NCBI GenBank assembly: GCA_024703855.1 | Contig: CP087965.1 | Coordinates: forward strand, 2,720,001 to 2,784,000 | Direction: 5' to 3' | Length of the DNA stretch: 64,000 nucleotides | Origin: Polaromonas sp. P2-4 | Lineage (GTDB): Bacteria; Pseudomonadota; Gammaproteobacteria; Burkholderiales; Burkholderiaceae_C | In this document: positions 28,120 to 37,522 of the stretch, in pieces | Position numbering within the stretch: position 1 is the first letter of the stretch | Layout of the letters: the number at the start of each line of letters is the position of its first letter | Notes under the pieces: model-generated | The model's database searches: none | What the model saw: the letters and a program-made list of their open reading frames with translations, nothing else | Told to the model about the DNA's origin: nothing | Position numbers and translations under genes: made by a program

Positions 28120-28783
28120 CAGAGTCCGAGCAGTGCAGGAAGCTGACGAACGTCGCTCAAGCGGCTCACGCCGTATTCGCTCGACGAGGGCTCGTGACCA
28201 CGGTCGATGAAGGCCTTGGCCATGAAGCCCAGGTCCGACGCCGTCATCAGGTCATACCGGAAGCTCGACGAGACATGCATCATCTGGTCAGGCCCGCAGC
28301 CGAGCTGGTCGAACATGTATTCGAAGGCCTGCATGCGCGGCTTGTAGGCGCGCGCTTCCTCGGCGGTGTAGACCGCGTGGAAAGGCGCCTTGAGGTGCGC
28401 GACGCTGTGAGGGATGAGGTCGACCATCGAGTTCGACAGGATCACCAGCGGCACATGCGGCGCGATCGCCTCCAGCACCTCGACCACGTTCGGGTGCGGC
28501 TGCCAGGTCGGCACCGCGTCGTACAGCGCGACCGCATCCGATGCCAGGCATTCGATGCCATGCGCCTTGCAGGCACGCTGGATGGAGTTCTCCACCACGT
28601 CGAAAAAGGCTTCCAGTCGCCCAGTACCTCGTCGAGGCGATAGGCCCGGAAACTGTCCAGGAAGGCCGGCATCCGCTCGGCCGGCACACGGTCCTTGAAC
28701 AGGACTTTTGCCGTCGGCCCCATCTCGAAGTTGATGAGGGTGCCGTAGCAATCGAAGCTGATGAATTTTGGTTTGAATATCAT
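28119..28783 (-). CDS. HAD hydrolase, haloacid dehalogenase type II-like (one frameshift)
   Basis: The start ATG at 28783 reads MIFKPKFISFDCYGTLINFE with the HAD nucleophile in SFDCYGT. One T is missing from a T-run at about 28615 (DWKPFFDVVENS). Later motifs are VILSNSMVDL, AYKPRMQAFEYMFDQLG and HVSSSFRYDLMTASDLGF. In L-2-haloacid dehalogenases I recall an Asn shortly after the VSS pair; here that place is Ser, so true dehalogenase activity is doubtful. It heads the operon HAD-kinase-aminotransferase-Lrp, with one-base stop/start overlap to the kinase. Confidence 0.82.
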
Positions 28784-29059
28784 GGGTTGATCCGCTGCGT
28801 TGAGATGGAATAAGTCTAGGGTTGTCCACCTTGCAGGAGATGCCATATCGGATCGAAACCCAAGCAGTTTCGTTGTCAATCCGCAGGGGGCTGGCATATT
28901 TGGTGGTGCTGTTCGGGGGGAACCACACCACTTGGGTCGAATTGGGCACGCCTCGCCAGCGACACCCTGGGTTGAGCATCTGTTTACGACTTTAGAAATC
29001 CGTCTCGAGAATCCAACGGCCCTGCAAACCCGCAAACCCGCATGGATGCTGGAGCCGTG
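28784..29059. other. Promoter region of the HAD-kinase operon and IS edge
   Basis: This 276-bp spacer should carry the promoter for the minus-strand operon. No clear sigma70 pair was found. Toward 29059 the sequence (GCAAACCCGCAAACCCGCATGG) holds a short direct repeat and grades into the ISL3 remnant. No inverted repeat of the IS is recognisable. Confidence 0.45.
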
Positions 29060-29988
29060 TTTACGACTTCAATTGCGCAGAACAGTTGCGGCAAGCACCA
29101 GATGACAACGGCCTATGCCTTGTTCCTGGCCCACTGGGCCAAGAAGTTATCGTGGAAGGAAAAAGCCCTGTCGTTTCGCACCTCCTGGGACAAGGTCTGT
29201 CAGGCCGTCGAAGTCGTCGTCCAGTGGGGACTGGAGCCTCGCACCTTGGGGCCGATTCAGGCCATCGGGGTCGATGAGGTGGCCTACGGTAAGGGCCACA
29301 AGTATCTGACGCTGGGCTACCAGATCGATGCGCAGTGCACCCGGCTGCTGTGGTTGGGCAAGGAACGCACAGTTAAGACGTTCGGAGAATTCTTCGACAT
29401 GATCGGGAGTGATCTATCAGCCAAGATCGAACTCGTTTGCTCAGGAATGTGAAAGCCCTATCTGCGAGTAATCCGCGAGCGCTGCAGCAATGCACTGAAC
29501 ATTCTGGACCGCTTTCACATTGTCGCCAAGATGAATGACGCCCTTGACGAGGTGCGCGCTGGTGTTTGCTCAAACGCAAGGAGAACCTCACCGGCACGCA
29601 ACGCATCCGGCTGCGTGACATCTTGAAATACAACCTGCAGACGGTGCGGGCCTATTTGCTCAAAGAGCAGTTCCAACACTTCTGGGATTACGACTCACCG
29701 ACTTGGGCGGGCAAGCTTCTGGACCAATGGATCGCGTTGGTGATGCGTTCGCGCATCGAGCCGATGAAGAAGGTCGCCAAGACGCTGCGTAGCCATCGCG
29801 AACTGATCCCCAACTATTTCCGTGCAAAAAAGCAGTTCTCCAGTGGCGTCGTCGAGGGTTTAAACAACAAGGTCAAAGTGACCATGAGAAAATCGTACGG
29901 GTTTCGGACTTTCAGAATCACTGAACCCGTCCTGTACCACGTACTTGGCAAACTTCCTGAGCCCCAACTCGCCCGCAGATTTTACTGA
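29060..29988 (+). mobile_element. Decayed ISL3-family insertion sequence (transposase remnant)
   Basis: The translation matches ISL3 transposases: HQMTTAYALFLAHWAKKLSW, IQAIGVDEVAYGKGHKYLTLGYQID, WLGKERTVKTF, LDRFHIVAKMN, SGVVEGLNNKVKVTMRKSYGFRTF. The N-terminal zinc-ribbon third is missing. A TGG codon in CSDMWKPYL is now TGA at about 29452, and about 20 residues are lost at about 29560, where DEVRA joins WCLLKR directly. Catalytic Asp residues survive but the protein cannot be made whole. It ends 12 bases from ghrA. Confidence 0.88.
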
Positions 29989-29999
29989 CGAAGCTACTT

Positions 30000-30926
30000 T
30001 TAGTAACCGCGCGTGCGGTCTACCAGCCCTGTCATGGTCTCGCCGGTTTCATGACGGCGCAGGTTGTCCAGCATCACATCAACCGCGCTTTCAGGCTGGG
30101 TCATGCTGCCGATATGCGGCGTGAGCCAGATGTTGGGGTGTTGCCAGAACGGATGGTCGGCTGGCGGCGGTTCGGGGTCGCAGACATCGATCACCGCCTC
30201 GCTGAGCTGGCCGCTGGCCAGTGCGCCCAGCAGGTCTTCGGTGACCAGGTGCTGGCCACGGCCCACATGCACCAGCGCGGCGCCCTGCGGCAGGCCGGCA
30301 AAAAGCGGGTGATTGAGCATGCCGCGCGTCGCAGGTGTCAAAGGCAGCAGGCATATCAGTATGTCGGTGCGCGCCAGAAAATCGGGCAGCGAGTCCTGGC
30401 CGGCAAAACACTGCACGCCTTCGACAAGGTGTTGCGAGCGGCTCCAGCCCGCGCAGTCAAAACCAAAAGTGCGCAGCTGCGCCAGCACGGCCTGGCCCAG
30501 GCTGCCCAGGCCCAGCACGCCGACGCGCCGCCTGGCGGCCGGTATGACCGGCAGCGCTTGCCAGCGGGGGCCGCGCTGCTGGCGCAGGTAAAGCGGTATG
30601 TTGCGGTGCAGCCCCAGCACCGCGAAGCAGGCATATTCGACCATGCCATTGACCAGGCCCGCCTCGACCATGCGCACCACCGGCAATTCGGGCGGCAGCA
30701 GGGACAGGTCGAACTGGTCCACACCGGCGCCTATGGAAAACAGCACCTCGAGATTGGGGAAGGTCTTCTTGATGTCTTGCGGCGGTTCCCAGGCGGCCAG
30801 GAAGCGGACTTTTTCAGGGTCGCCGATATCCGGCCAGATACGGAACTCGCGTTGCGGCGCTTTTTGGGCAAACAGCTGGCGCCATACGGCGCCGCGCTCG
30901 GGATCGGCTTTGTACAAAAATGTCAT
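30000..30926 (-). CDS. Glyoxylate/hydroxypyruvate reductase A-like D-2-hydroxyacid dehydrogenase
   Basis: This intact protein is about 308 residues; the ATG at 30926 reads MTFLYKADPERGAVWRQLF. The NAD(P) motif is GVLGLGSLGQAVLAQL, the catalytic Arg lies in HVGRGQHL, the Glu in DVCDPEPPP and the His in TPHIGSMT. This GhrA-type enzyme reduces glyoxylate or hydroxypyruvate, a plausible last step for two- or three-carbon fragments from amine oxidation. The GNAT gene upstream on the same strand is 28 bases away, so the two are probably co-transcribed. Confidence 0.88.
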   Translation of the reverse strand: MTFLYKADPERGAVWRQLFAQKAPQREFRIWPDIGDPEKVRFLAAWEPPQDIKKTFPNLEVLFSIGAGVDQFDLSLLPPELPVVRMVEAGLVNGMVEYACFAVLGLHRNIPLYLRQQRGPRWQALPVIPAARRRVGVLGLGSLGQAVLAQLRTFGFDCAGWSRSQHLVEGVQCFAGQDSLPDFLARTDILICLLPLTPATRGMLNHPLFAGLPQGAALVHVGRGQHLVTEDLLGALASGQLSEAVIDVCDPEPPPADHPFWQHPNIWLTPHIGSMTQPESAVDVMLDNLRRHETGETMTGLVDRTRGY

Positions 30927-30954
30927 CTTGGTCTTCCAACCCCATGCATTCAAA

Positions 30955-31830
30955 TTAACCCAGAGCTTGGCTGGCCAGCGCAAACAAACGCACATTGGGA
31001 TCGCGCTGCAAGGCCGGCCCGCGCACCATGGCCAGTGGCCCGCCGGCGCGCTGCAGTCCCAGGCTTTCGAGCCAGGCCGTCATGCCGCTGGCAAAGTCCA
31101 CATCAACGCGCACAAATTTGCCGACGCACTGGTTGACCCAGTAGGCGATCAGGGCTTTGGCGCCTTCTGCATCGGGCGCAATCACCGGGCCAATCGCCCG
31201 GCCGCGGCCAAAACGCCGCAGCATCGCAAAACCCTGGGCTTCGCCGTCGCGGTCCAGCACCACGGTGTCGGCCTTGTTGACCAGATGCCGAATCAGCGCA
31301 TCGCGCCGCATGCCGCAGGCTGCCGTGTCCAGCTCTATCAGGCGTTCGGTGTCGTTGCGGCTTAGCGGGCGCAGGCGCAGGCCGGGCTCCAGCGCGACCA
31401 GCGGCGCCTGCACCGCCTTGCCCTGGTGCTGGCGCACTTCGCCGGTGGCGACAAAACCCAGACGCTCATAAAGGCCACGGCCCTCTGCCGTCGCATACAG
31501 CAGCACCGAGCGGCCTTCGAGGCGGTCCAGCAGGCCTTGCATGAGGCGCTGGCCTATACGCCGGCCCTGGCAGTGCGGCGCGACTATCACCAGGCCCACG
31601 GTGGCGGTGTTGTTGCCCCAGGGCCAGCGGATCGCGGTGCCGACGATTGCGCCGTCGCTCCTGGCCACCAGGCCTTCGCCAAAACTCAGCAGAAACTCCC
31701 AGTCGGCCAGCCGGTGCGGCCAGCGCACTTCTTGCGACAGCCCGTGGGCGGCCGCCAGGTCGTCGGCCGTCATGGCTTGCAGCACGATGCCGTCGCCAGA
31801 GGTTTTCAGGGTTTGAGGCAAAGAGGACAC
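30955..31830 (-). CDS. GNAT-family N-acetyltransferase (two-domain)
   Basis: This is about 291 residues. I prefer the GTG at 31830 (MSSLPQTLKTSGDGI) because GGAG lies seven bases upstream; the ATG at 31863 lacks such a site. The first domain has the acetyl-CoA loop VAPHCQGRRIGQRLM and ATAEGRGLYERLGF. The second half resembles the YitH-type C-terminal acetyltransferase domain. It is divergent from the aldehyde dehydrogenase. The substrate is unknown; such enzymes occur in polyamine and amino-acid gene clusters. Confidence 0.82.
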   Translation of the reverse strand: MSSLPQTLKTSGDGIVLQAMTADDLAAAHGLSQEVRWPHRLADWEFLLSFGEGLVARSDGAIVGTAIRWPWGNNTATVGLVIVAPHCQGRRIGQRLMQGLLDRLEGRSVLLYATAEGRGLYERLGFVATGEVRQHQGKAVQAPLVALEPGLRLRPLSRNDTERLIELDTAACGMRRDALIRHLVNKADTVVLDRDGEAQGFAMLRRFGRGRAIGPVIAPDAEGAKALIAYWVNQCVGKFVRVDVDFASGMTAWLESLGLQRAGGPLAMVRGPALQRDPNVRLFALASQALG

Positions 31831-32056
31831 GGCATTCTCCGATAGGTAAAAAAGCAGGCTCACTATTGCCTAATTTTCGGCGCACTGCCAGGTAAATTTG
31901 CATGTTTGGGACGGGTTTCACAATTTCGCCATGATCGTTTATGGGGGCCGCCGTAATCGCAACTTGCTGCGCTGGCGCGGGCCCTTACAGCAGCAAATGC
32001 CGCGGCAGCGTGGCTAGCATGCAAGCTACTTTCACTGTTGATAACGAGGCCCCAGT

Positions 32057-33552
32057 TTGCAAGCATTCGATCCGAACCAAATCAGCGTCCCCACAGGGCA
32101 TTTCATCAACGGCGCTTTGATCGGCGATGCCGGCGCAGAAACGATCGCGGTGCGCCGCCCGTCCGACGGCCAGGTGTATGCGCAGCTGCCGCTGGCCGAT
32201 GAGGCGCTGGTGGACCGCGCCGTCGAGGCCTCATGGAAAGCCTGGCGCAGCAGCGACTGGGGGCGCGCCGCGCCGCGCGAGCGTGCGCGTGTGCTCAGGC
32301 GCTGGGCTGACCTGGTCGAAGCCGATGCGCCCACCCTGGGCCTGATAGAAGCCGTGGGTTCGACCCGCCCGGTGCGCGATGTGATGGCCTGGGACATTCC
32401 CTTTACCGCCGAAGGCCTGCGTTTTTTTGCCGAGTATGCCGACAAGATAGGCGGCGAGGTCGTGGCCACGCAGCACAGCCAGCTCGGCATGACAATTGCC
32501 GAACCCTATGGCGTGGTGGGCGCGATCACACCCTGGAATTTTCCGCTGGTGATGGTGTCGTGGAAGGTCGGCGCTGCGCTCGCCGCAGGCAATGCGGTGG
32601 TGCTGAAACCTTCTGAACTCACGCCCTTCAGTTCGCTGCGGCTGGCCGAGTTGGCAGTGCAGGCAGGTGTGCCGGCGGATATCTTTAATGTGGTCCAGGG
32701 GTATGGCCATGTGGCCGGCGACGCGCTGAGCCGGCATCAGCGCATTGCCAAGATGACGTTTACCGGATCAACCCGCACCGGCTCCACCATCATGGCTACT
32801 TGCGCGCAATACGGCCCCAAACCCGTGACGCTGGAGCTGGGCGGCAAAAGCCCGCAGCTGGTGTTTGACGATGCGCCGGATATCGACAAACTGGCGGCCC
32901 TGATTGCGGGCGCCATCACCGGCAATGCGGGCCAGGTGTGTGTTGCCGGCTCGCGCCTGATTGTGCAGCGCGGTATTGCCGAAGAATTGATTGAGCGTGT
33001 GTGAGCGCGTTTTGCCGCGCACCGCGCGGGCCCGACCTGGGATACCGGCGCCACCTTGCCGCCGATTATTTCCGCAGCGCAAGGCCAGCGCATAGACGGC
33101 ATAGTCGGCCGGGCCAGAGAGGCCGGCGCGGTGGTTCGTTGCGGCGCGGGGTTTGCCGATATTGCAGAAGCGCAGCAGGGGGCTCCTACTATCTGCCCAC
33201 GCTGCTCGAAGGCGTAGACAGCAGCAACCCCGCCGTGCGTGAAGAGATCTTTGGCCCGGTGCTTACGGTGCAGACCTTTGATGAAGAAGAAGAGGGCCTG
33301 GCGCTCGCGGAGCATGAGTGTTATGGCCTGGCCGCCGGTGTGCATACGGCGGACATCCGCCGCGCGCTGCGTGCGGTGCGCACCTTGGATGCCGGTACGG
33401 TCTGGGTTAATCGGTATGGGCGCAGCAATGATTTTGTGATTCCCACCGGCGGTTATCACCAGTCGGGCATAGGCAAGGACCTGGGACGCCAGGCGGTGGA
33501 AGCCAACCTGCGGTTTAAGAGCGTGCTGGTCGATTTTGCCGTGCCGGTTTAG
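32057..33552 (+). CDS. Aldehyde dehydrogenase, PuuC-like (in-frame stop and frameshift)
   Basis: It starts at a TTG (32057; ACGAGG upstream), as no ATG fits. It has the NAD(P)-dependent ALDH fold: ITPWNFPLVMVSWKVG, LELGGKSPQLVFDD and the catalytic cysteine in NAGQVCVAGSRL. An in-frame TGA at 33002-33004 interrupts ERV/ARFAAHRAGPTWD, and a missing G in the G-run at about 33178 shifts the end (GGSYYLPTLLEG..EEIFGPVLTV). The corrected length is about 498. Both lesions may be errors, but the stop looks like a CGA-to-TGA change and could be real. It would oxidise the aldehyde made by the neighbouring FAD oxidase. Confidence 0.82.
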
Positions 33553-33804
33553 GCCGTGCCCTGTTAAGGGGCGGCCTAGGGTTAACGCGAGTATTTTGGT
33601 GCCGACATGCACTTCTAGCGTGCGGACCCGCAGTCCATGCCGGGCGGGCCGTCCAAAACACCAGTTTTCGCTTTGAAGTGGCCTCAATACGCCTCAAATA
33701 TTTTTTAGGCCCATGTTTCAATGACGTCATCGTGACAGGCGAATAAGCGCATCGCTTAAACATCTGAACACCTTTTTTCAACCTTTATAAACAGGATTAC
33801 AGAC
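33553..33804. promoter_or_regulatory. Putative promoter region of the oxidase-transporter operon
   Basis: This 252-bp AT-richer spacer precedes the HAD-oxidase-transporter operon. It contains the palindrome TGACGTCA at 33722-33729 within AATGACGTCATCGTGACA, a possible operator. No clear -35/-10 pair was settled on. Confidence 0.4.
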
Positions 33805-34471
33805 ATGATCTTCCGCCCTGAAATTCATTACCTTTGACTGCTATGGCACCCTGACGCGTTTTCGCATGGGCGAGATGGCGCGCGAAATGTTTGCCGACCG
33901 CATCCCGGCCGCGCAGATGGAGCAGTTTGTCGCCGACTTCAACGCTTACCGGTTTGACGAAGTGCTGGGCGCCTGGAAGCCTTACGTCGATGTACTCAAG
34001 AACGCCTTGAACCGCACCTGCAAAAAATGGAAAATCAAGTGCACCGATGCTGAAGGCCAGGCTTACTACGACGCCGTGCCGACCTGGGGCCCGCATGCCG
34101 ACGTGGCGGCCGGCCTGTCGCGCATCGCCGACAAGATTCCGCTGGTCGTGTTATCCAATGCGTCCAACGATCAGATCCAGCAAAACGTGGACAAGCTCGG
34201 CGCGCCTTTTCACCGTGTCTATACGGCCCAGCAAGCGCAGGCCTACAAACCGCGCCTGCAGGCGTTTGAATACATGCTGGACCAACTGGGTTGCGGCCCT
34301 GAAGACATCCTGCATGTGTCGTCCAGCCTGCGTTACGACCTGATGTCGGCCGACGACATGGGCATCAAGAACAAGGTGTTTGTGAACCGCGGCCACGGCC
34401 CGGGCAATCCCGCCTATAACTATGTGCAGATCGAAGACATCGGCGGCTTGCCCGGCGTGGTCGGCCTTTAA
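33805..34471 (+). CDS. HAD hydrolase, haloacid dehalogenase type II-like (one frameshift)
   Basis: The ATG at 33805 is followed within six codons by a one-base insertion (about 33822). Corrected it reads MIFRPKFITFDCYGTLTRFRMGEMA. Motifs: LGAWKPYVDVLKNALNRTCKKW, VVLSNASNDQI, AYKPRLQAFEYMLDQLGCGPEDILHVSSSLRYDL. It is a clear paralogue of the HAD at 28119 and the parent type of the stump at 11086. Like its paralogue it has Ser in place of the dehalogenase Asn after VSS. It leads the operon HAD-oxidase-receptor-permeases-ATPase-aldehyde dehydrogenase. Confidence 0.85.
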
Positions 34472-34488
34472 TTTTTGACACGGTGAAT

Positions 34489-35778
34489 ATGAAACTCCAC
34501 TCCTACTGGACCGACAGCGCTCCGCTGTTCGCGCCCGCGCAAGAGGCCTTGCCGGCCCGTGCCGACGTGGTGATCGTGGGCGGTGGGTTTACCGGCCTGT
34601 CCGCCGCCCTGGCCCTGGCCAAGCGCGGCGCCAAGGTCGCGGTGCTTGAAGCCGGCGCCGTGGCCGGCGAAGCATCAGGCCGCAACGGCGGCCACGTCAA
34701 TAACGGCCTGGCGGTGGACTACGCGCTGCTGGCCGAACGTGTCGGCAGCGAAAAAGCCGGCGCCTGGTACCGCGCTTATGATGCCGCGGTCAATACCGTG
34801 GCCGATCTGGTCCGAGATGAAAACATAGACTGTTATTTCGAGCGCAACGGCAAACTCAAGCTGGCTTCGCGCCTCGCACACTACGACACGCTGGCGCGCG
34901 GCCTGGATCGCTTGCGCCGCGAGGTCGATGCCGATGTGGAATTGCTCAGCGCGTCCCAGGTCAGGCAGGAAGTCGATAGCGACAAGTTTTACGGCGGGCT
35001 GCTGCAAAAACGCAGTGGGCAAATGCACATGGGCCGTTTTGCCGTGGGCCTGGCGCAAGCGGCGATCAAACACGGCGCGCAGATCCATGCGCAGACGCCG
35101 GCCATGAAGCTGGAACGCATCACTTCCACCGGCCACGCGCACCGTGTGCATACCGCGCGCGGCGTGATTGAAGCGGCGCAGGTGCTGGTCGCCACGGGCG
35201 CCACGCTGCACGGCAGCTACGGCAGCTACGGTTTCTGGCGCCGGCGCATTGTGCCTATAGGCAGTTTTATCATCACCACCGAATCGCTGGGACGCGAGCG
35301 CGCACTCAAGGTTTTGTCGGGCCGCCGCACCTACACGACGACGGCCAATCTCCATAACTATTTCCGCCTCACGCACGACGACCGGCTGGTTTTTGGCGGG
35401 CGGGCGCGGTTTGCGATGTCAAGCCCGCAGTCGGACGCCAAAAGCGGCCTCATCCTGCAGCAGGCGCTGGCGCAGATGTTTCCTCAGCTCGGAGATGTGC
35501 GCATCGACTACTGCTGGGGCGGCCTGGTCGATATGACGCAGGACCGCCTGCCGCACGCGGGCCAGCACAACGGTTTGTATTACTCAATGGGTTACAGCGG
35601 CCACGGCACGCAGATGTCGGTGCACATGGGCCAGTGCATGGCGCGTGTGATGGGCGGCGAGGTTTCGGCCAACCCCTGGCGCGACCTGCGCTGGCCGGCG
35701 ATTCCGGGCCACTTCGGTCCGCCCTGGTTTCTGCCCGCGATCGGCCTGTATTACCGCATCAAAGACAAATTGCTCTGA
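34489..35778 (+). CDS. FAD-dependent oxidoreductase, PuuB/DadA-like
   Basis: This intact enzyme is about 429 residues. The start is the ATG at 34489 (MKLHSYWTDSAPLF); a GTG at 34483 is possible. It has the FAD motif VVIVGGGFTGLSAALALAKRG, the ASGRNGGHVNNGL signature of gamma-glutamylputrescine oxidase-like proteins, and a C-terminal GLYYSMGYSGHGTQMS. This DAO branch oxidises primary or secondary amines to aldehydes. Two aldehyde dehydrogenases flank the operon, fitting an amine-to-acid route. Confidence 0.87.
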   Translation: MKLHSYWTDSAPLFAPAQEALPARADVVIVGGGFTGLSAALALAKRGAKVAVLEAGAVAGEASGRNGGHVNNGLAVDYALLAERVGSEKAGAWYRAYDAAVNTVADLVRDENIDCYFERNGKLKLASRLAHYDTLARGLDRLRREVDADVELLSASQVRQEVDSDKFYGGLLQKRSGQMHMGRFAVGLAQAAIKHGAQIHAQTPAMKLERITSTGHAHRVHTARGVIEAAQVLVATGATLHGSYGSYGFWRRRIVPIGSFIITTESLGRERALKVLSGRRTYTTTANLHNYFRLTHDDRLVFGGRARFAMSSPQSDAKSGLILQQALAQMFPQLGDVRIDYCWGGLVDMTQDRLPHAGQHNGLYYSMGYSGHGTQMSVHMGQCMARVMGGEVSANPWRDLRWPAIPGHFGPPWFLPAIGLYYRIKDKLL

Positions 35779-35820
35779 TCTCTTTTAATTGTTATCGACC
35801 CACCACCCAGGAGAACCGCC

Positions 35821-37440
35821 ATGAACGAAAGCAAGAAACTGCAAGCCTTGATCGGACCCCAGGAAAGCATGCGCGTGATGAACGCGATGCAGACAGGCGC
35901 CAAGCGGCGCGACGTGCTCGCCATGCTCATGGCCGGCGGCATGCAGGCCACGCTGGCCGGCAGCCTGGCGGGCCTCGCCGGTGTTGCCCATGCGCAGACC
36001 CCGCGCCGTGGCGGACGGATTCGGGTGGCCGGCGCTACCGCTGCCATCAATGACACGCTGGATCCGGCCAAGCAGTCCAACCAGAGCGACTACATTCGCG
36101 GCAGCATGTTTTACAACGGCCTCACGGTGCTGGATGGCAGCCTCACGCCGCGCCCCGCGCTGGCCGAAGAGTTCACCACCAAGGATGCGACCACCTGGGT
36201 CTTCAAGCTGCGCAAGGGCGTGGTCTTTCATGACGGCAAGCCGCTGGTCCCGGCCGACGTGGTGTTTTCGCTGATGCGCCACAAGGACCCGGCCACTGCC
36301 TCCAAGGCCAAGGCGCTGGCCGACCAGATTGAAGACGTCAAGGCCACCGGCCCTAACGAAGTGACGATCAAGCTCAAGGCGCCTAACGCCGACTTGCCGG
36401 TGATCCTGGGCACCTTCCACTTCCATATCGTCAAGGACGGCACCACCGACTTCAATGCCGGCATCGGCACCGGCCCTTACAAGGTCAAGGAATTCAAGCC
36501 TGGCGTGCGCTCGATCGCGGTGCGCAACGACGCCTATTGGAAGCCTGGCCGTCCCTACCTCGACGAGATTGAATATGTGGGCATCGGCGACGAAGGGGCG
36601 CGTGTCAATGCGCTGCTGTCGGGTGACCTGGACCTGGTGGGTTCGGTCAATCCGCGTTCGGTGCAGCGTGTGCGCGACTCGGCCGGCCATGCGATCTTTG
36701 AGACGCAGGCGGGCCAGTACACCGACCTGGTGATGCGCCGCGACGGAGGCCCGGGTGCCAATCCGGACTTCGTATTGGCCATGAAATACATGTTCGACCG
36801 CGAGCAGATGAAGCGTTCCATTGCGCTGGGCCATGCGGTCGTTGCCAACGACCAGCCGATCGACCCGACCAACCGCTTTTATTTTGCCGGCCTGCCGCAG
36901 CGCGCCTTCGACCTGGACAAGGCCAAGTTCCACTTGCAAAAAGCCAATCTGGGCAGCGCCCCGATTCCGGTTGTGGCGTCGCCTGCAGCGCTGTATTCTG
37001 TCGAGATGGCATTGGTGATGCAGCAGACAGCGCAGAAACTGGGCTTGAACCTGGACGTCAAACGCATGCCCGCCGACGGCTACTGGTCGAATCACTGGAT
37101 GAAAAGCCCGGTCGGTTTCGGCAACGTCAATCCGCGCCCCAGCGCCGACACGCTGTTCACGCAGTTCTTCAAGTCGGATGCGGCCTGGAACGAGTCGGGC
37201 TGGAAGAACGAGAAGTTCGACCAGCTGCTGGTCGCCGCGCGTGCCGAGACCGACAACACCAAACGGACCAGGATGTATGCCGACATGCAGGTGCTGGTGC
37301 ACGAGCAGGGCGGCATCGGCATTCCGCTGTTCCTGGCCAGCATTGACGGCCACTCGAAGAAACTCAAGGGCCTGGCGCCCATCCCGGTTGGCGGCCTGAT
37401 GGGCTATGCCTTCGCTGAACACGTCTGGCTGGAAGCATGA
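35821..37440 (+). CDS. Peptide-type ABC transporter substrate-binding protein, copy 2
   Basis: This intact 539-residue SBP_bac_5 receptor has a strong AGGAGA site before the ATG. The leader RRDVLAMLMAGG ends at AGVAHAQ. It is nearly the same protein as copy 1 (9410), differing at scattered positions, for example YIRGSMFYNG against YTRCTMSYNG. Here it sits in a complete operon with two permeases and a fused ATPase. Both copies keep normal length, so both may be functional with different affinity. Confidence 0.92.
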   Translation: MNESKKLQALIGPQESMRVMNAMQTGAKRRDVLAMLMAGGMQATLAGSLAGLAGVAHAQTPRRGGRIRVAGATAAINDTLDPAKQSNQSDYIRGSMFYNGLTVLDGSLTPRPALAEEFTTKDATTWVFKLRKGVVFHDGKPLVPADVVFSLMRHKDPATASKAKALADQIEDVKATGPNEVTIKLKAPNADLPVILGTFHFHIVKDGTTDFNAGIGTGPYKVKEFKPGVRSIAVRNDAYWKPGRPYLDEIEYVGIGDEGARVNALLSGDLDLVGSVNPRSVQRVRDSAGHAIFETQAGQYTDLVMRRDGGPGANPDFVLAMKYMFDREQMKRSIALGHAVVANDQPIDPTNRFYFAGLPQRAFDLDKAKFHLQKANLGSAPIPVVASPAALYSVEMALVMQQTAQKLGLNLDVKRMPADGYWSNHWMKSPVGFGNVNPRPSADTLFTQFFKSDAAWNESGWKNEKFDQLLVAARAETDNTKRTRMYADMQVLVHEQGGIGIPLFLASIDGHSKKLKGLAPIPVGGLMGYAFAEHVWLEA

Positions 37441-37522
37441 GCCCCCACGTTTGCGGCTTCGCCGCGGCACTGCCCCTCAAGGGGGCCAGCCTTCGTTGGG
37501 GCGGCCCGGCAGAAGGCGCAGC
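37441..37522. repeat. Hairpin repeat between receptor and permease genes
   Basis: This 82-bp GC-rich spacer has CCCCTCAAGGGGG-type and GGCTTCGCCGCGGC hairpins. At copy 1 the same junction is only 29 bases long, so about 53 bases were added or lost here. The blocks resemble the spacer at 5099-5304. It may damp transcription into the permease genes relative to the receptor. Confidence 0.55.

Noticed and set aside
33002..33004. Selenocysteine at the in-frame TGA
   Set aside because: Aldehyde dehydrogenases use Cys at a different place, already present, and no SECIS-like hairpin follows.
33717..33740. Additional parS-like palindrome
   Set aside because: TGACGTCA lacks the TTTCACGTGAAA core of parS.
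33515..33781. 88-codon minus-strand frame in the 33.6 kb spacer
   Set aside because: Composition is Arg/Pro-rich without domain; it overlaps the aldehyde dehydrogenase end and the operon promoter region.
35785..37470. 561-codon open frame on the minus strand
   Set aside because: Same type of antisense shadow, opposite receptor copy 2.
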